From: JAXGYX01 sp964487355
GTDB taxonomy: Bacteria; Bacillota; Clostridia; Saccharofermentanales; Fastidiosipilaceae
DNA length: 64,000 nucleotides
Direction: 5' to 3'
Assembly: GCA_964487355.1 (NCBI GenBank)
Contig: CAZAPS010000002.1
Coordinates: 44,594 to 108,593 of the forward strand
In this document: piece after piece, positions 16,479 to 25,153 of the stretch
How the letters are laid out: every line of letters starts with the position of its first letter
How positions within the stretch are numbered: position 1 is the stretch's first letter
Position numbers and translations under genes: made by a program
Notes under the pieces: generated by a model
The model's database searches: none
What the model saw: the letters and a program-made list of their open reading frames with translations, nothing else
What the model was told of the DNA's origin: nothing

Positions 16479-17459
16479 TCAGTCAACGGCGTAGTCTGCG
16501 TCATTAAACCAACTCCGGGCGGTGCGCACATCAAAATGATTCCATTCTTCGATCGACACACCTGTCGCTCTGGGGATCGCTCCGATGTCGACCACCATGA
16601 CATTCGCTCCCCATTCAAGCGCCGTCCGGGAGGGAAGGTGCACACAAATATCAGGAGCCTGATAGCCCGCGGCAAGCCGCGTGACCGCGATCACCTGCGC
16701 CAGTCGTCGTTCGGAGACTTGCCCCAAATCATATAGTGGCGAACCCGGTACCGGCACCCGCGTCATGACACCCGACAGCTTGGCGTTGTGCTTGAGCCCC
16801 AATAACAATGTGTCGGCAATCTCCTCGTCAGTGTGCTCCGGTCCCAGCGGTTCGACAAGGCAGGCCAGCTCCAATGGGGAACGGCCGATCATCTCAAGCG
16901 TCTTCTCTCTGGCCTCGATTGAAAATGGCGTGTCAAGGCCCTCTCTCAAGCGGATGGCATGGTAAATGATTTCAAACCCGGACTCCCACAACTCACGCGC
17001 CCGGGTCGCGTTCATCTCACCGGTATTGGCCACCAGGCGATAGTTGCCGGGGATTTCGGCGCGAATCTGTTTGGCCAGATCGGTCAGTTGCTGAAAACCA
17101 TAGTCTTCGGTCGTGCGCAAGGTAATCCAGTCCGCTCCGCTCTCCACAAATTGCCTCGCATGCGTCAAAATCTCTTCGTTGGAAAGGGAGTATGGTGTCT
17201 GAGAGGCCCCCCAGGCTTCACCGAATGAACAGAATCGACAATTCATCGAACAAGGCTTATAGTCCACGCCGATGGATGCCCATACACGGGCCTGATCTCC
17301 TGTGACCGCCGAAGCCACTCGGCGCGCCGCCGCGCCGAGGCGATCCGCATCGCCTGATTCAGGATCAATCGCCAACAGGCGCAAAATCATTTCGCGCGAT
17401 AGCTGTACTTTCGACAGAGCCGCCCGCTCCGCATGTTGGATCAAAGTTTCGATTTTCAA
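16479..17459 (-). CDS. Radical SAM protein, BioB/HydE/HmdB-like
   Basis: A 326-residue radical SAM enzyme with the [4Fe-4S] motif CSMNCRFC (Cx3Cx2C, about residues 81-88) after GVDYKP. A TIM-barrel with a GE-like segment (LVANTGEMNATRARELWESG) follows, then PVPGSPLYDLG, and a C-terminal GANVMVVDIGAIPRATG segment like the end of the barrel in biotin synthase and HydE-type proteins. No second cluster motif typical of BioB is evident. I start it at TTG 17459 because GGAGG lies 9 nt upstream; the open frame continues to a TTG at 17564 through the structured leader. First gene of an operon with a NitT/TauT importer. Product unknown. Confidence 0.8.
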   Translation of the reverse strand: MKIETLIQHAERAALSKVQLSREMILRLLAIDPESGDADRLGAAARRVASAVTGDQARVWASIGVDYKPCSMNCRFCSFGEAWGASQTPYSLSNEEILTHARQFVESGADWITLRTTEDYGFQQLTDLAKQIRAEIPGNYRLVANTGEMNATRARELWESGFEIIYHAIRLREGLDTPFSIEAREKTLEMIGRSPLELACLVEPLGPEHTDEEIADTLLLGLKHNAKLSGVMTRVPVPGSPLYDLGQVSERRLAQVIAVTRLAAGYQAPDICVHLPSRTALEWGANVMVVDIGAIPRATGVSIEEWNHFDVRTARSWFNDADYAVD

Positions 17460-17563
17460 CTCGCTGGCCCTCCACTTATACTCAGCTCCGCTATCGCGCA
17501 AGCCGTAACTCAACCGGCATAACCAGACTTGGTCCACTATTGGACCTAGTCTAGCATTGACCA
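17460..17563 (-). ncRNA. Structured 5' leader of the radical SAM/ABC operon (candidate riboswitch)
   Basis: About 100 nt between the inferred transcription start and the TTG start. It holds a symmetric stem-loop at 17525-17552 (AGACT and GGTCC arms around a T-T mismatch, 6-nt loop) and two shorter possible stems (GCCG/CGGC and GCT/AGC) before the GGAGG. The segment TCTGGTTATGCC faintly resembles the 3' half of the TPP aptamer, but the other TPP elements are missing. Class unassigned. Confidence 0.4.
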
Positions 17564-17569
17564 AAATAT

Positions 17570-17597
17570 ATCATATAACAATTCAATTATCTATCAA
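17570..17597 (-). promoter_or_regulatory. Promoter of the radical SAM/ABC operon
   Basis: Minus strand: TTGATA (17592-17597), 16-nt spacer, TATGAT (17570-17575). Transcription would start near 17563. Confidence 0.6.
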
Positions 17598-17627
17598 TTT
17601 GACGGCCAATCCACAACCAACACGCAT

Positions 17628-17661
17628 AAAAAAAGGAGATGCCGAATATTCCGGCATCTCC
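17628..17661 (-). terminator. Rho-independent terminator after thl
   Basis: Perfect 10-bp stem GGAGATGCCG/CGGCATCTCC (17635-17644 with 17652-17661), 7-nt loop, then seven T on the minus strand. It ends the butyrate gene cluster. Confidence 0.92.
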
Positions 17662-17682
17662 GATGTTCCATCTTTTGGGTAG

Positions 17683-18867
17683 TTAATCTTTATACAATTC
17701 CACAATCGTGCTCACGCCCATGCCTCCACCGACACAGAGCGTCGCCAAACCCAATTTCGAATCACGTTTTTTCATCTCATGGATCAGCGAAACCAGGATA
17801 CGGCATCCGGAAGCGCCCACCGGGTGTCCGAGTGATATCGCGCCACCGTTCACATTGACGATTTCATCATTAAAATTCAAAATCTGAGCGACCGCCAAAG
17901 TCTGAGAGGCGAACGCCTCGTTGGCTTCAATCAGATCAATATCTTCGATCTTCAACTCGGCCTGGTCCAATGCTTTTTGTGTGCTGTAGGCGGGGCCGAC
18001 ACCCATGATCGAAGGCTCCACACCCGCGCTTGCTCCACTCACAATCGTGGCCATCGGTTTCAGGCCCAATTCCAGCGCTCGCTCCAATGACATCATAACG
18101 ACCGCCGCCGCGCCATCGTTGATGCCGGACGCGTTGCCGGCCGTCACTGTGCCATCCGACTTAAAAGCAGGGCGAAGTTTCGCCATCGTCTCCGTTGTCG
18201 ATCCGGCTCGGGGGTACTCGTCTTTGTCAAACGTGACCTCGGCGCGTTTCACCTTGACCTGTACCGGCACGATCTCATCCTTGAAGCGCTCAGTCTCCAA
18301 AGCCACGGCCGCTTTTTGCTGACTGCCCGCCGCGAATTCATCCTGCATTTCACGGGTCAGGTTATACTTCTCCGCTACATTCTCGGCGGTTATGCCCATA
18401 TGGTATTTGCCAAGTGGATCTTGCAAAGCGTCCGAGATCATCATGTCATTCAGCTCGCCGGCGTTCATGCGGTAGCCGAACCGCGCCTGGCTCAAAGAAT
18501 ATCCGGTCGCGGACATGTTTTCCATACCGCCGACCACCATGATTTCGGCCTGTCCCGTCTGGATCATCGCGGCCGCCATGTTAACCGCCTTCAGCGACGA
18601 ACCACAGACATTGTTCAAGGTCAAAGCCGGCACTTCCACCGGCAAACCGGCCTCAAGCGTGGCCTGGCGGGCGACATTCATGCCTAAGCCGCCTTGCAAC
18701 ACACAGCCCATGATCACTTCATCCACCATGTCTTTGGTGATGCCGGCCCGCTCGATCGCGTTTTCTATAACCGTGGCTCCCAGCTTATAAGCCGGCACCC
18801 CGGCCAGCGTGCCTCCAAATTTTCCAATGGCGGTGCGGCAGGCACCCAGGATCGCAATTTTTTTCAT
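17683..18867 (-). CDS. thlA: Acetyl-CoA C-acetyltransferase (thiolase)
   Basis: Condenses two acetyl-CoA to acetoacetyl-CoA, the entry of the butyrate pathway. The 394 residues have the thiolase fold with the acyl-accepting Cys in NNVCGSSLKAVNMA (about residue 88), the His segment GGAISLGHPVGASGCR (about 350) and the second catalytic Cys in CVGGGMG near the C-terminus. Length and motifs are normal. Follows etfA but is separated from it by a terminator-like hairpin, so its expression may be set apart from the upstream genes. Confidence 0.96.
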   Translation of the reverse strand: MKKIAILGACRTAIGKFGGTLAGVPAYKLGATVIENAIERAGITKDMVDEVIMGCVLQGGLGMNVARQATLEAGLPVEVPALTLNNVCGSSLKAVNMAAAMIQTGQAEIMVVGGMENMSATGYSLSQARFGYRMNAGELNDMMISDALQDPLGKYHMGITAENVAEKYNLTREMQDEFAAGSQQKAAVALETERFKDEIVPVQVKVKRAEVTFDKDEYPRAGSTTETMAKLRPAFKSDGTVTAGNASGINDGAAAVVMMSLERALELGLKPMATIVSGASAGVEPSIMGVGPAYSTQKALDQAELKIEDIDLIEANEAFASQTLAVAQILNFNDEIVNVNGGAISLGHPVGASGCRILVSLIHEMKKRDSKLGLATLCVGGGMGVSTIVELYKD

Positions 18868-18890
18868 ACGTCAACTTAAACCTTTCTTTA

Positions 18891-18920
18891 TAAAAACCGG
18901 CCGCCGATCGGCAGCCGGTT
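18891..18920 (-). terminator. Terminator/attenuator between etfA and thl
   Basis: Inverted repeat AACCGGC...GCCGGTT (arms at 18895-18901 and 18914-18920) with an inner GCC/GGC stem, followed on the minus strand by TTTTTAT. Likely partial termination before thl. Confidence 0.75.
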
Positions 18921-18941
18921 TCGCAAGCGTTCACAATTGAA

Positions 18942-19991
18942 TCAGCCTTCTCGGTCCGGATCGTTTTTGAACTCTTCGATCAGGAGGGGAATGGCTTTAT
19001 ACAGGTCACCCACAATCGCATAGTCCGCCATTTTCATGATAGGCGCGTCGGCGTTTTTGTTGATCGCCACAATGCAATCCGATTCCTGCATACCGGCCAA
19101 ATGCTGGATCGCGCCGGAAATGCCGCAGGCGAAGTAGATGGTTGGGCGCACGCTGGTGCCGGTCTGACCAACTTGGTGATCCGAAGTGATCCAGCCGGCG
19201 TCGACAGCGGCGCGGGAAGCGCCAACGACACCACCGGCGGCTTCGGCGAATTCTTCAATCAACTTGAATCCTTCCGGTCCACCCAGACCGCGACCACCTG
19301 ACACAATAACCTGAGCCGAAGGCAGGTCGACCACTTTGCGCGTATGTTTGACAACCTGTTTGACAACTGTTTGGATGTCTTCGGCTTTCAGATCGGGCTT
19401 CACATTCACAACCTCACCGGTACGTGATTCGTCAACATAAGCTTTAAGGAAAACGCCCGGACGCACCGTCGCCATTTGCGGACGTCTGTCCGGCGTCAGA
19501 ATGGTCGCCATCAGGTTGCCGCCAAAAGCCGGACGGGTCTGTTGCAGCTGACGCTTTTCCAAATCGATATCGAGCTGGGTGCAGTCCGCCGTCAGACCGG
19601 TGTTCAGTCTGGAAGCCAGACGCGGTCCCAAATCGCGGCCAATGGCCGTGGCGCCGATCAGCACGATTTCAGGTTTGTATTCCAAGATCACGTCGTAGAA
19701 TACTTTGGTGTATCCGTCGGTCGTGTATTCCTCGAGTAGCGGGCTGTCCACAACATAGACTTTGTCCGCGCCACTATGGAACAACGCGTCAACTTGACCC
19801 TTGATGTTGTTGCCGCCAATCAGCGCGGCCAATTCAACTCCCAAATCATCGGCCAGTCTACGGCCCTCGTTCAGAAGCTCAAACACGTTTGACATGATGG
19901 CGCCGCCACGTTGCTCAGCAAGCACCCAAACGCCTCTATACTCATCCAGATTTATTTCTTCAATTTTATTGATGTGAATTTTGTCGTTCAT
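18942..19991 (-). CDS. etfA: Electron transfer flavoprotein subunit alpha
   Basis: FAD-binding subunit of the flavoprotein that works with butyryl-CoA dehydrogenase. In clostridia this complex bifurcates electrons from NADH to crotonyl-CoA and ferredoxin. The 349 residues have an N-terminal Rossmann-like domain and a C-terminal FAD domain with VVSGGRGLGGPEGFKLIEEF (about 228-247), VGASRAAVDAGW and the signature YFACGISGAIQHLAGM. AAAGGA precedes the start. Transcribed after etfB with a 27-nt gap. Confidence 0.96.
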   Translation of the reverse strand: MNDKIHINKIEEINLDEYRGVWVLAEQRGGAIMSNVFELLNEGRRLADDLGVELAALIGGNNIKGQVDALFHSGADKVYVVDSPLLEEYTTDGYTKVFYDVILEYKPEIVLIGATAIGRDLGPRLASRLNTGLTADCTQLDIDLEKRQLQQTRPAFGGNLMATILTPDRRPQMATVRPGVFLKAYVDESRTGEVVNVKPDLKAEDIQTVVKQVVKHTRKVVDLPSAQVIVSGGRGLGGPEGFKLIEEFAEAAGGVVGASRAAVDAGWITSDHQVGQTGTSVRPTIYFACGISGAIQHLAGMQESDCIVAINKNADAPIMKMADYAIVGDLYKAIPLLIEEFKNDPDREG

Positions 19992-20018
19992 TCTTCGTAT
20001 CCTTTCCCTAAGCAGGTA

Positions 20019-20801
20019 TTAGAGATAGTGCTTCTCTTTCAACGCCTGGTAAACCTGTGAAACAGTTTGTTCGTTGGCTTCCGGAATCAAGATCCCCGGA
20101 GTTTTAGCCGGCGGAGTGAATGTCCTGTTGACCTTCGTCGGTGAGGATTTCAAGCCACACAGAGAAGGATCAACTTTCAGCTTCTCGTTGGTATACCAGG
20201 TCACGTCTTTCTTATACGCGTCAAAAATACCGCCCATACTTGGATAACGAGGCTCGTTCAGCTCTTTGATGCAGGTCAGCATGCAAGGAGTCTTGACTTC
20301 CACGATTTGATAACCGTCTTCGAGGTTGCGCTGCACGGTGAGGGTGTCACCATCTTGTTTAATGTCCGCGACATAGGTGACCTGTGGCAGGTTTAGACGC
20401 TCAGCGATCTGAGGACCAACTTGCGCGGTGTCTCCGTCAATCGCCTGGCGACCACAGAAGACAACGTCATATTCCAGATCGGCGATCGCGTGAGAGAGAA
20501 TATTGGAGGTGGCCCAGGTGTCGGAACCGCCGAAGGCGCGGTCAGTCACAAGGATGGCCTCGTCACAGCCCATCGCCAGGCCTTCACGCAAAGCGACGTC
20601 CGCCTGCGGAGGACCCATGCAAATCAAGGTCACAGTGGAACCCGGATTGTTGTCCTTCAAAGTCAAAGCCGCCTCAATCGCATTCATGTCGTCAGGATTG
20701 ATGATGCTCGGAACGCCCTCGCGAATCAAGGTGTTGGTTTTGGGATCAATACGAACTTCTGTCGTGTCAGGAACTTGCTTCACACAAACAATAATTTTCA
20801 T
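20019..20801 (-). CDS. etfB: Electron transfer flavoprotein subunit beta
   Basis: Partner of EtfA. The 260 residues begin MKIIVCVKQVPDTTEVRIDP, the classic ETF-β start. The later segment VFCGRQAIDGDTAQVGPQIA is the conserved nucleotide-binding loop of the family (ETF-β of bifurcating systems binds a second FAD there; that it does so here is inference). GGAG lies 8 nt upstream. Placed between bcd and etfA, 20 nt after bcd, as expected for a Bcd-Etf complex. Confidence 0.96.
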   Translation of the reverse strand: MKIIVCVKQVPDTTEVRIDPKTNTLIREGVPSIINPDDMNAIEAALTLKDNNPGSTVTLICMGPPQADVALREGLAMGCDEAILVTDRAFGGSDTWATSNILSHAIADLEYDVVFCGRQAIDGDTAQVGPQIAERLNLPQVTYVADIKQDGDTLTVQRNLEDGYQIVEVKTPCMLTCIKELNEPRYPSMGGIFDAYKKDVTWYTNEKLKVDPSLCGLKSSPTKVNRTFTPPAKTPGILIPEANEQTVSQVYQALKEKHYL

Positions 20802-20821
20802 TCTTCTTTCTCCATCATTTC

Positions 20822-21964
20822 TTATCTGAGGATCGAACCGCTGATAACCATGCGCTGAACCTGGCTGGTGCCTTCATAGATTTCAGTGATCTTCGCGTCA
20901 CGCATCATGCGCTCAACCGGGTACTCACGAGTGAAGCCATAACCACCATAGATTTGGACGGCTTTGGTCGTCACTTCCATCGCGGTTTCTGAAGCGTACA
21001 GCTTCGCCATGGCGGCTTCCTCGGTGAATCGTCTTTGATTGTCTTTCGCGTACGCGGATTTATAAACCAGCTGACGGGCGGCTTCGGTCTGGACGTGCAT
21101 ATCCGCCATCATCCACTGCAAGCCCTGCTTGGTGGCGATGGGACGACCAAACTGTACACGTGTTTTGGCGTAATCGATCGCTTTGTCCAGGGCGCCTTGA
21201 GCGATGCCAAGAGCCTGAGAGGCGATACCGATACGGCCGGAGTCCAAAGTGGACATCGCGATCTTAAAGCCTTGACCCAATCTGCCCAGCATGTTCTCTT
21301 TGGGAACTTTAACATTTTCAAAAATCAATTCACAGGTGGAGGAACCGCGGATACCCATTTTCTTCTCTTTTTTACCCTGCGAGAAGCCTTCCATGCCTTT
21401 TTCGAGGATGAAAGCGGTAATGCCGTAGTTTCCTTTGGGCTTGTCCGTCATAGCGAAAATCACGAACGTCTCAGCCACGGTGCCGTTGGTGATGAACATT
21501 TTGCTGCCATTCAGCAGGTAATACTCATCGTCCACCAGGACTGCGGTGGTCTCTTGAGCAGCTGAGTCTGTGCCGGCGTTTGGCTCGGTCAGACCGAAAG
21601 CGCCGAGTTTACGACCGGAGCAAAGATCCGGCAGATATTTTTGCTTCTGCTCTTCGTTGCCAAAGGCATAGATGGGACCACACGCGAGCGAGTTATGGGA
21701 CGCGACGATACAGCCGGTCGTGCCACATACCTTGGACAATTCTTCAATCGCGATCGCGTAGCTGATGGAGTCAGTGCCCGATCCGCCGTACTCCTTCGGA
21801 AAAATCATGCCCATCACGCCCATTTTGGATAACTTTTCAACAGTCTCCGCCGGGAAACGCTCCTCTTCATCAATCTCCGCCGCAAGCGGCTCAACTTCAG
21901 TCAAAGCGAATTCACGCATGACCTTTCTGACCATTTCCTGTTCATTTGATAATTTGTAGTCCAT
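20822..21964 (-). CDS. bcd: Butyryl-CoA dehydrogenase (short-chain acyl-CoA dehydrogenase)
   Basis: Reduces crotonyl-CoA to butyryl-CoA. The 380 residues show the acyl-CoA dehydrogenase fold: LGAFGLTEPNAGTDSAAQET (about 120-139), QFGRPIATKQGLQWMMADM (about 268), and the C-terminal KITEIYEGTSQVQRM with the catalytic Glu. AAAGGAG lies upstream of the start. The neighbouring etfBA genes strongly favour the Bcd/EtfAB complex over a general β-oxidation role. Confidence 0.95.
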   Translation of the reverse strand: MDYKLSNEQEMVRKVMREFALTEVEPLAAEIDEEERFPAETVEKLSKMGVMGMIFPKEYGGSGTDSISYAIAIEELSKVCGTTGCIVASHNSLACGPIYAFGNEEQKQKYLPDLCSGRKLGAFGLTEPNAGTDSAAQETTAVLVDDEYYLLNGSKMFITNGTVAETFVIFAMTDKPKGNYGITAFILEKGMEGFSQGKKEKKMGIRGSSTCELIFENVKVPKENMLGRLGQGFKIAMSTLDSGRIGIASQALGIAQGALDKAIDYAKTRVQFGRPIATKQGLQWMMADMHVQTEAARQLVYKSAYAKDNQRRFTEEAAMAKLYASETAMEVTTKAVQIYGGYGFTREYPVERMMRDAKITEIYEGTSQVQRMVISGSILR

Positions 21965-21978
21965 TTACGCCTCTCCTT

Positions 21979-22836
21979 TTATTTCTTTTCCGGATATTCA
22001 AAGAATCCCTTGCCAGTTTTCCTGCCAAGCTGATTAGCTCTGACCATTTGTTTCAGCAAAATGCTGGGTCTGTATTTAGGATCCGCTGTCTCTTCGAACA
22101 AAGTTTCCATAATGTAGAGGTTGATGTCGTTGCCGACCAGATCGGCGGTCCGCAACGGGCCCATTGAGTGATTCGCGCCCAGACACATCGCCTTGTCGAT
22201 GTCTTCCGCAGTCGCGATGCCTTCACGCAAAATCTCGCAGGCTTCATTGATCATCGGTATCAAAATACGATTGACTACAAAGCCCGGTCCTTCTTTAACG
22301 GAGACCGGATCTTTGCCAATTTCCCTGGCGATGTCCATGACTCTGTCGTGTGTATCAGCGGAAGTGAAAAAGCTTTTGACCACTTCCACCAGCTTCATCA
22401 CCGGAGCGGGGTTGAAAAAGTGCATTCCGATGAAGTTGCCCGCATGATCCAGACCCGCGGCTATCTCCGTGACCGGCAAGGAGGAGGTGTTGGACGCGAA
22501 GATTGTTTTTTCCGGACAAACCTTATCCAGTTTGGTAAAAACATCCCTCTTTGCCTCCATATTTTCAAAAATCGCCTCGATAACCAGATCCGCATCGCTC
22601 GCGTCCTGATAGTTTGTTGTGGTATGGACATTGCGCAAGATGGCTTCATATTCTTTAGAGGTTATTTTCTCACGGTTTAGCAGATAATCCAAACCCTTTT
22701 TTAATTTTACCAATCCGCTTTGAACAAATTCTTCTTTTTGATCACATAACCAGACTTCCATCGTCTTGCTCTGTGCAAACGTCTGCGCGATTCCCGCGCC
22801 CATCGTGCCGGCACCAACCACAAATATTTTCTTCAT
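21979..22836 (-). CDS. hbd: 3-hydroxybutyryl-CoA dehydrogenase
   Basis: Reduces acetoacetyl-CoA to 3-hydroxybutyryl-CoA. The 285 residues start MKKIFVVGAGTMGAGIAQTF with the NAD(P)-binding GxGxxG. They contain the catalytic region GMHFFNPAPVMKLVEVV (about 135-151) and the C-terminal helical domain (LGANHSMGPLRTADLVGND). Length is normal. AAGGTGAAGG lies upstream. It lies 14 nt before bcd and 44 nt after crt on the transcript. Confidence 0.96.
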   Translation of the reverse strand: MKKIFVVGAGTMGAGIAQTFAQSKTMEVWLCDQKEEFVQSGLVKLKKGLDYLLNREKITSKEYEAILRNVHTTTNYQDASDADLVIEAIFENMEAKRDVFTKLDKVCPEKTIFASNTSSLPVTEIAAGLDHAGNFIGMHFFNPAPVMKLVEVVKSFFTSADTHDRVMDIAREIGKDPVSVKEGPGFVVNRILIPMINEACEILREGIATAEDIDKAMCLGANHSMGPLRTADLVGNDINLYIMETLFEETADPKYRPSILLKQMVRANQLGRKTGKGFFEYPEKK

Positions 22837-22880
22837 TCAGATTTAACCTTCACCTTAATACTAGCGACTATAACTAGTGG

Positions 22881-23672
22881 TTATTTATTGATAAATTTTT
22901 TATCTTTGCGTTTTTCCAGAAAAGCGCGCATGGCTTCCTTCTGATCTTCGGTGTTGAAACATTGACAAAATGTATCAATTTCTATTTGCAGTCCGGTTTC
23001 GATGTCCGCCTCCAAGCCTCGGCTGATGGACTGTTTCGCCATTCGAACGGCGATCGGACCATTGGCGCAGATCATGTCAGCCATTGCGTTCGCCTCATCC
23101 ATAAGCGCCTCGGGCTCGACAACCTTATTCACAATACCCAATGACAAGGCCTCGTCGGCGTTGATGAGCCGACCCGTGAAGATCATCTCTTTGGCGATCG
23201 CGGGGCCGGTCAGTCTGGACAGGCGCTGTGTGCCGCCGGATCCCGGTGTGATGCCCAGACCGGTTTCAGGAAAGGCGATTCTCGCTTTGGCGGACGCGAT
23301 ACGGATATCACAGGCCAAAGCCAACTCAAATCCACCTCCGAGTGTGAACCCGTTCAGAGCCGCGATCACCGGCACCGGCAAGGTATCAAGATTGCGCATC
23401 GCCTTGTTGCAGTCCACGCCGAATTTTCGAGCCTGTGTCAGGTTCATATCGCTCATCTCACTGATGTCCGCGCCGGCGACAAATGCTTTCTCGCCCGCTC
23501 CGGTCACGATGACGCAGCGAATATCTTCTCCATCGTCCAGGCGCTCACGGATTTGATCGCAGGCGCCATCGATCTGCTTGATGACCGAGGTGTTCAGAGC
23601 GTTGAGTGTTTCCGGTTTGTTGATGGTCATGACGATTTTGTGGCCGTTTGTTTCCAAAATTACATTTTCCAT
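22881..23672 (-). CDS. crt: Crotonase (3-hydroxybutyryl-CoA dehydratase)
   Basis: Dehydrates 3-hydroxybutyryl-CoA to crotonyl-CoA. The 263 residues have the crotonase oxyanion-hole segments KAFVAGADISEM (about 62-73) and ALNGFTLGGGFELALACDIR (about 104-123), followed by FPETGLGITPGSGGTQRL with catalytic Glu. The start ATG overlaps the stop of a 3-codon open frame that carries the best ribosome site (see 23672-23683). Confidence 0.95.
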   Translation of the reverse strand: MENVILETNGHKIVMTINKPETLNALNTSVIKQIDGACDQIRERLDDGEDIRCVIVTGAGEKAFVAGADISEMSDMNLTQARKFGVDCNKAMRNLDTLPVPVIAALNGFTLGGGFELALACDIRIASAKARIAFPETGLGITPGSGGTQRLSRLTGPAIAKEMIFTGRLINADEALSLGIVNKVVEPEALMDEANAMADMICANGPIAVRMAKQSISRGLEADIETGLQIEIDTFCQCFNTEDQKEAMRAFLEKRKDKKFINK

Positions 23673-23683
23673 TAAAGAGCCAT
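23672..23683 (-). other. Three-codon mini-ORF overlapping the crt start
   Basis: ATG GCT CTT TAA with GGAGG 6 nt upstream (23690-23694). Its stop shares one base with the crt ATG (TAATG). Ribosomes loading here would terminate on the crt start and could reinitiate. Alternatively AAAGGA, 11 nt before the crt ATG, serves crt directly. Translation not proven. Confidence 0.35.
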
Positions 23684-23791
23684 TCCTTTCCTCCGGTCAA
23701 ATCACCGGTCCGCGCCGGCCCTGCCCCGGCGACGTGATTGCGATATGTCGCACCCGTTTGAATCGAAGATCAAAACACAATCATTTCGTCC

Positions 23792-25135
23792 TTAGCCGAT
23801 CGCCATCGCCTCTTCCGGAGTCATCGCGACATAGTCGCGGTTGAACCGCTTCTCATATTCGGCGATCAATTGGGGCTGCACGCTGGGATGTGCGATATGA
23901 ATCAAAGCCCGGGCACGCTGCTCATTGTTCTTGACGCGCAGGTTGCAGATGCCGTTTTCGGTAACAAAATACTCAACATCGTACATATTGGTCGTGACCG
24001 TCGCGCCCTCTTGTAAGAAAGGAACAATTTTCGAAATGCCTTTTTTAGTGATCGATGGGAAAGCCAAAATCGCCTTGCCTCCCTTGGATAGCCTGGCGGC
24101 ACGGCAAAAGTCGACCTGACCACCAACGCCGCTAATCTGTCTGAGACCGGCGGATTCACTGGCGACCTGGCCTTTCAGGTCCACTTCGATCAAAGAATTG
24201 ATCGCGATTAAATTGTCGTTTTTGGAAGCGATATAAGGATCGTTGACATAATCAACAGGGGCCATGTGCACCATGGGGTTGTTCGTGACGAAATCATATA
24301 GTTTCTTGGTGCCCATCAAAAAGGTCGCCACGATTTTTTCCGGGTGATAGTTTTTCGCGCGGCAGTTGATCACACCCGCCTCGATCAGGTCGATCGCGCC
24401 GTCGGAAAACATTTCAGTATGCAGACCGAGGTCTTTTTTATCCTGTAGGTTAGCCAACACGGCGTCCGGAATGGATCCGATGCCCAGTTGCAGACAGTCA
24501 CCGTCTTGCACAAGTCTGGCGCAATTCTTTCCGATCGCGGCCTCGACCTCACCAATCGGTCCGGGTTGCAATTCGATCATGGGCGCGTCGTGATTGACAA
24601 AATAGTCGATATCTTGAAGAGAGACAAAACAGTCGCCCAGCGCATAGGGCATTTCCTTGTTGACTTGAGCGATAACAAGGTCCGCGTGACGCACGGCGGC
24701 CATCATATAGTCGACCGAAATCCCCAAAGAACAGTATCCATATTGATCCGGAGTGGAGACGGTCAGAAGGGCGACATTGATCTTTAACTCGCCCTCTTTA
24801 ATTAGTTGGGGAATGGTGTGGAAGTATCCCGGCGTGTATACCGCCTGTCCGCAGTTGACCGCTTTGCGGGCCGTGCCACCCACAAACAGGGCGTTGTGCA
24901 CGAAATGTCCTTCCATCTCAGGTGAGCAGTAGTCACCGGTTCCCATTAAAACTTCGTGTATGACTTCAACATTTTGATAGTTTTGATGGTTCTTGACCAT
25001 GGCGTCGACGAGCGCTGTCGGCTCGCCGCAGGCATGCCCCACCATCACACGGTCTCCCGATTTGATATGTGTCACCGCTTCCTCAGCCGTGATTGATCGA
25101 TTCTTATAGTGCTGAAACATTTCCTTCAGATTCAT
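23792..25135 (-). CDS. abfT: 4-hydroxybutyrate/butyrate CoA-transferase family protein
   Basis: Exchanges CoA between acetyl-CoA or butyryl-CoA and 4-hydroxybutyrate or acetate. The 447 residues match the acetyl-CoA hydrolase/transferase family. The probable catalytic Glu is in DLGLHTEMFSDG (residue 241, close to the Glu238 reported for the Clostridium aminobutyricum enzyme), and the glycine-rich segment is GQVASESAGLRQISGVGGQV. Location between 4-hydroxybutyryl-CoA dehydratase and crt supports activation of 4-hydroxybutyrate, and the same enzyme could release butyrate. GAAGGGGG lies upstream of the start. Confidence 0.85.
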   Translation of the reverse strand: MNLKEMFQHYKNRSITAEEAVTHIKSGDRVMVGHACGEPTALVDAMVKNHQNYQNVEVIHEVLMGTGDYCSPEMEGHFVHNALFVGGTARKAVNCGQAVYTPGYFHTIPQLIKEGELKINVALLTVSTPDQYGYCSLGISVDYMMAAVRHADLVIAQVNKEMPYALGDCFVSLQDIDYFVNHDAPMIELQPGPIGEVEAAIGKNCARLVQDGDCLQLGIGSIPDAVLANLQDKKDLGLHTEMFSDGAIDLIEAGVINCRAKNYHPEKIVATFLMGTKKLYDFVTNNPMVHMAPVDYVNDPYIASKNDNLIAINSLIEVDLKGQVASESAGLRQISGVGGQVDFCRAARLSKGGKAILAFPSITKKGISKIVPFLQEGATVTTNMYDVEYFVTENGICNLRVKNNEQRARALIHIAHPSVQPQLIAEYEKRFNRDYVAMTPEEAMAIG

Positions 25136-25153
25136 TCAGTATGCCCCCTTCGC

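Noticed and set aside
17460..17563. TPP riboswitch before the radical SAM/ABC operon
   Set aside because: TCTGGTTATGCC recalls the TPP aptamer 3' half, and NitT/TauT importers can carry thiamine precursors, but the GGGGTGC and CTGAGA elements are missing in the proper order and the spacing does not fit.
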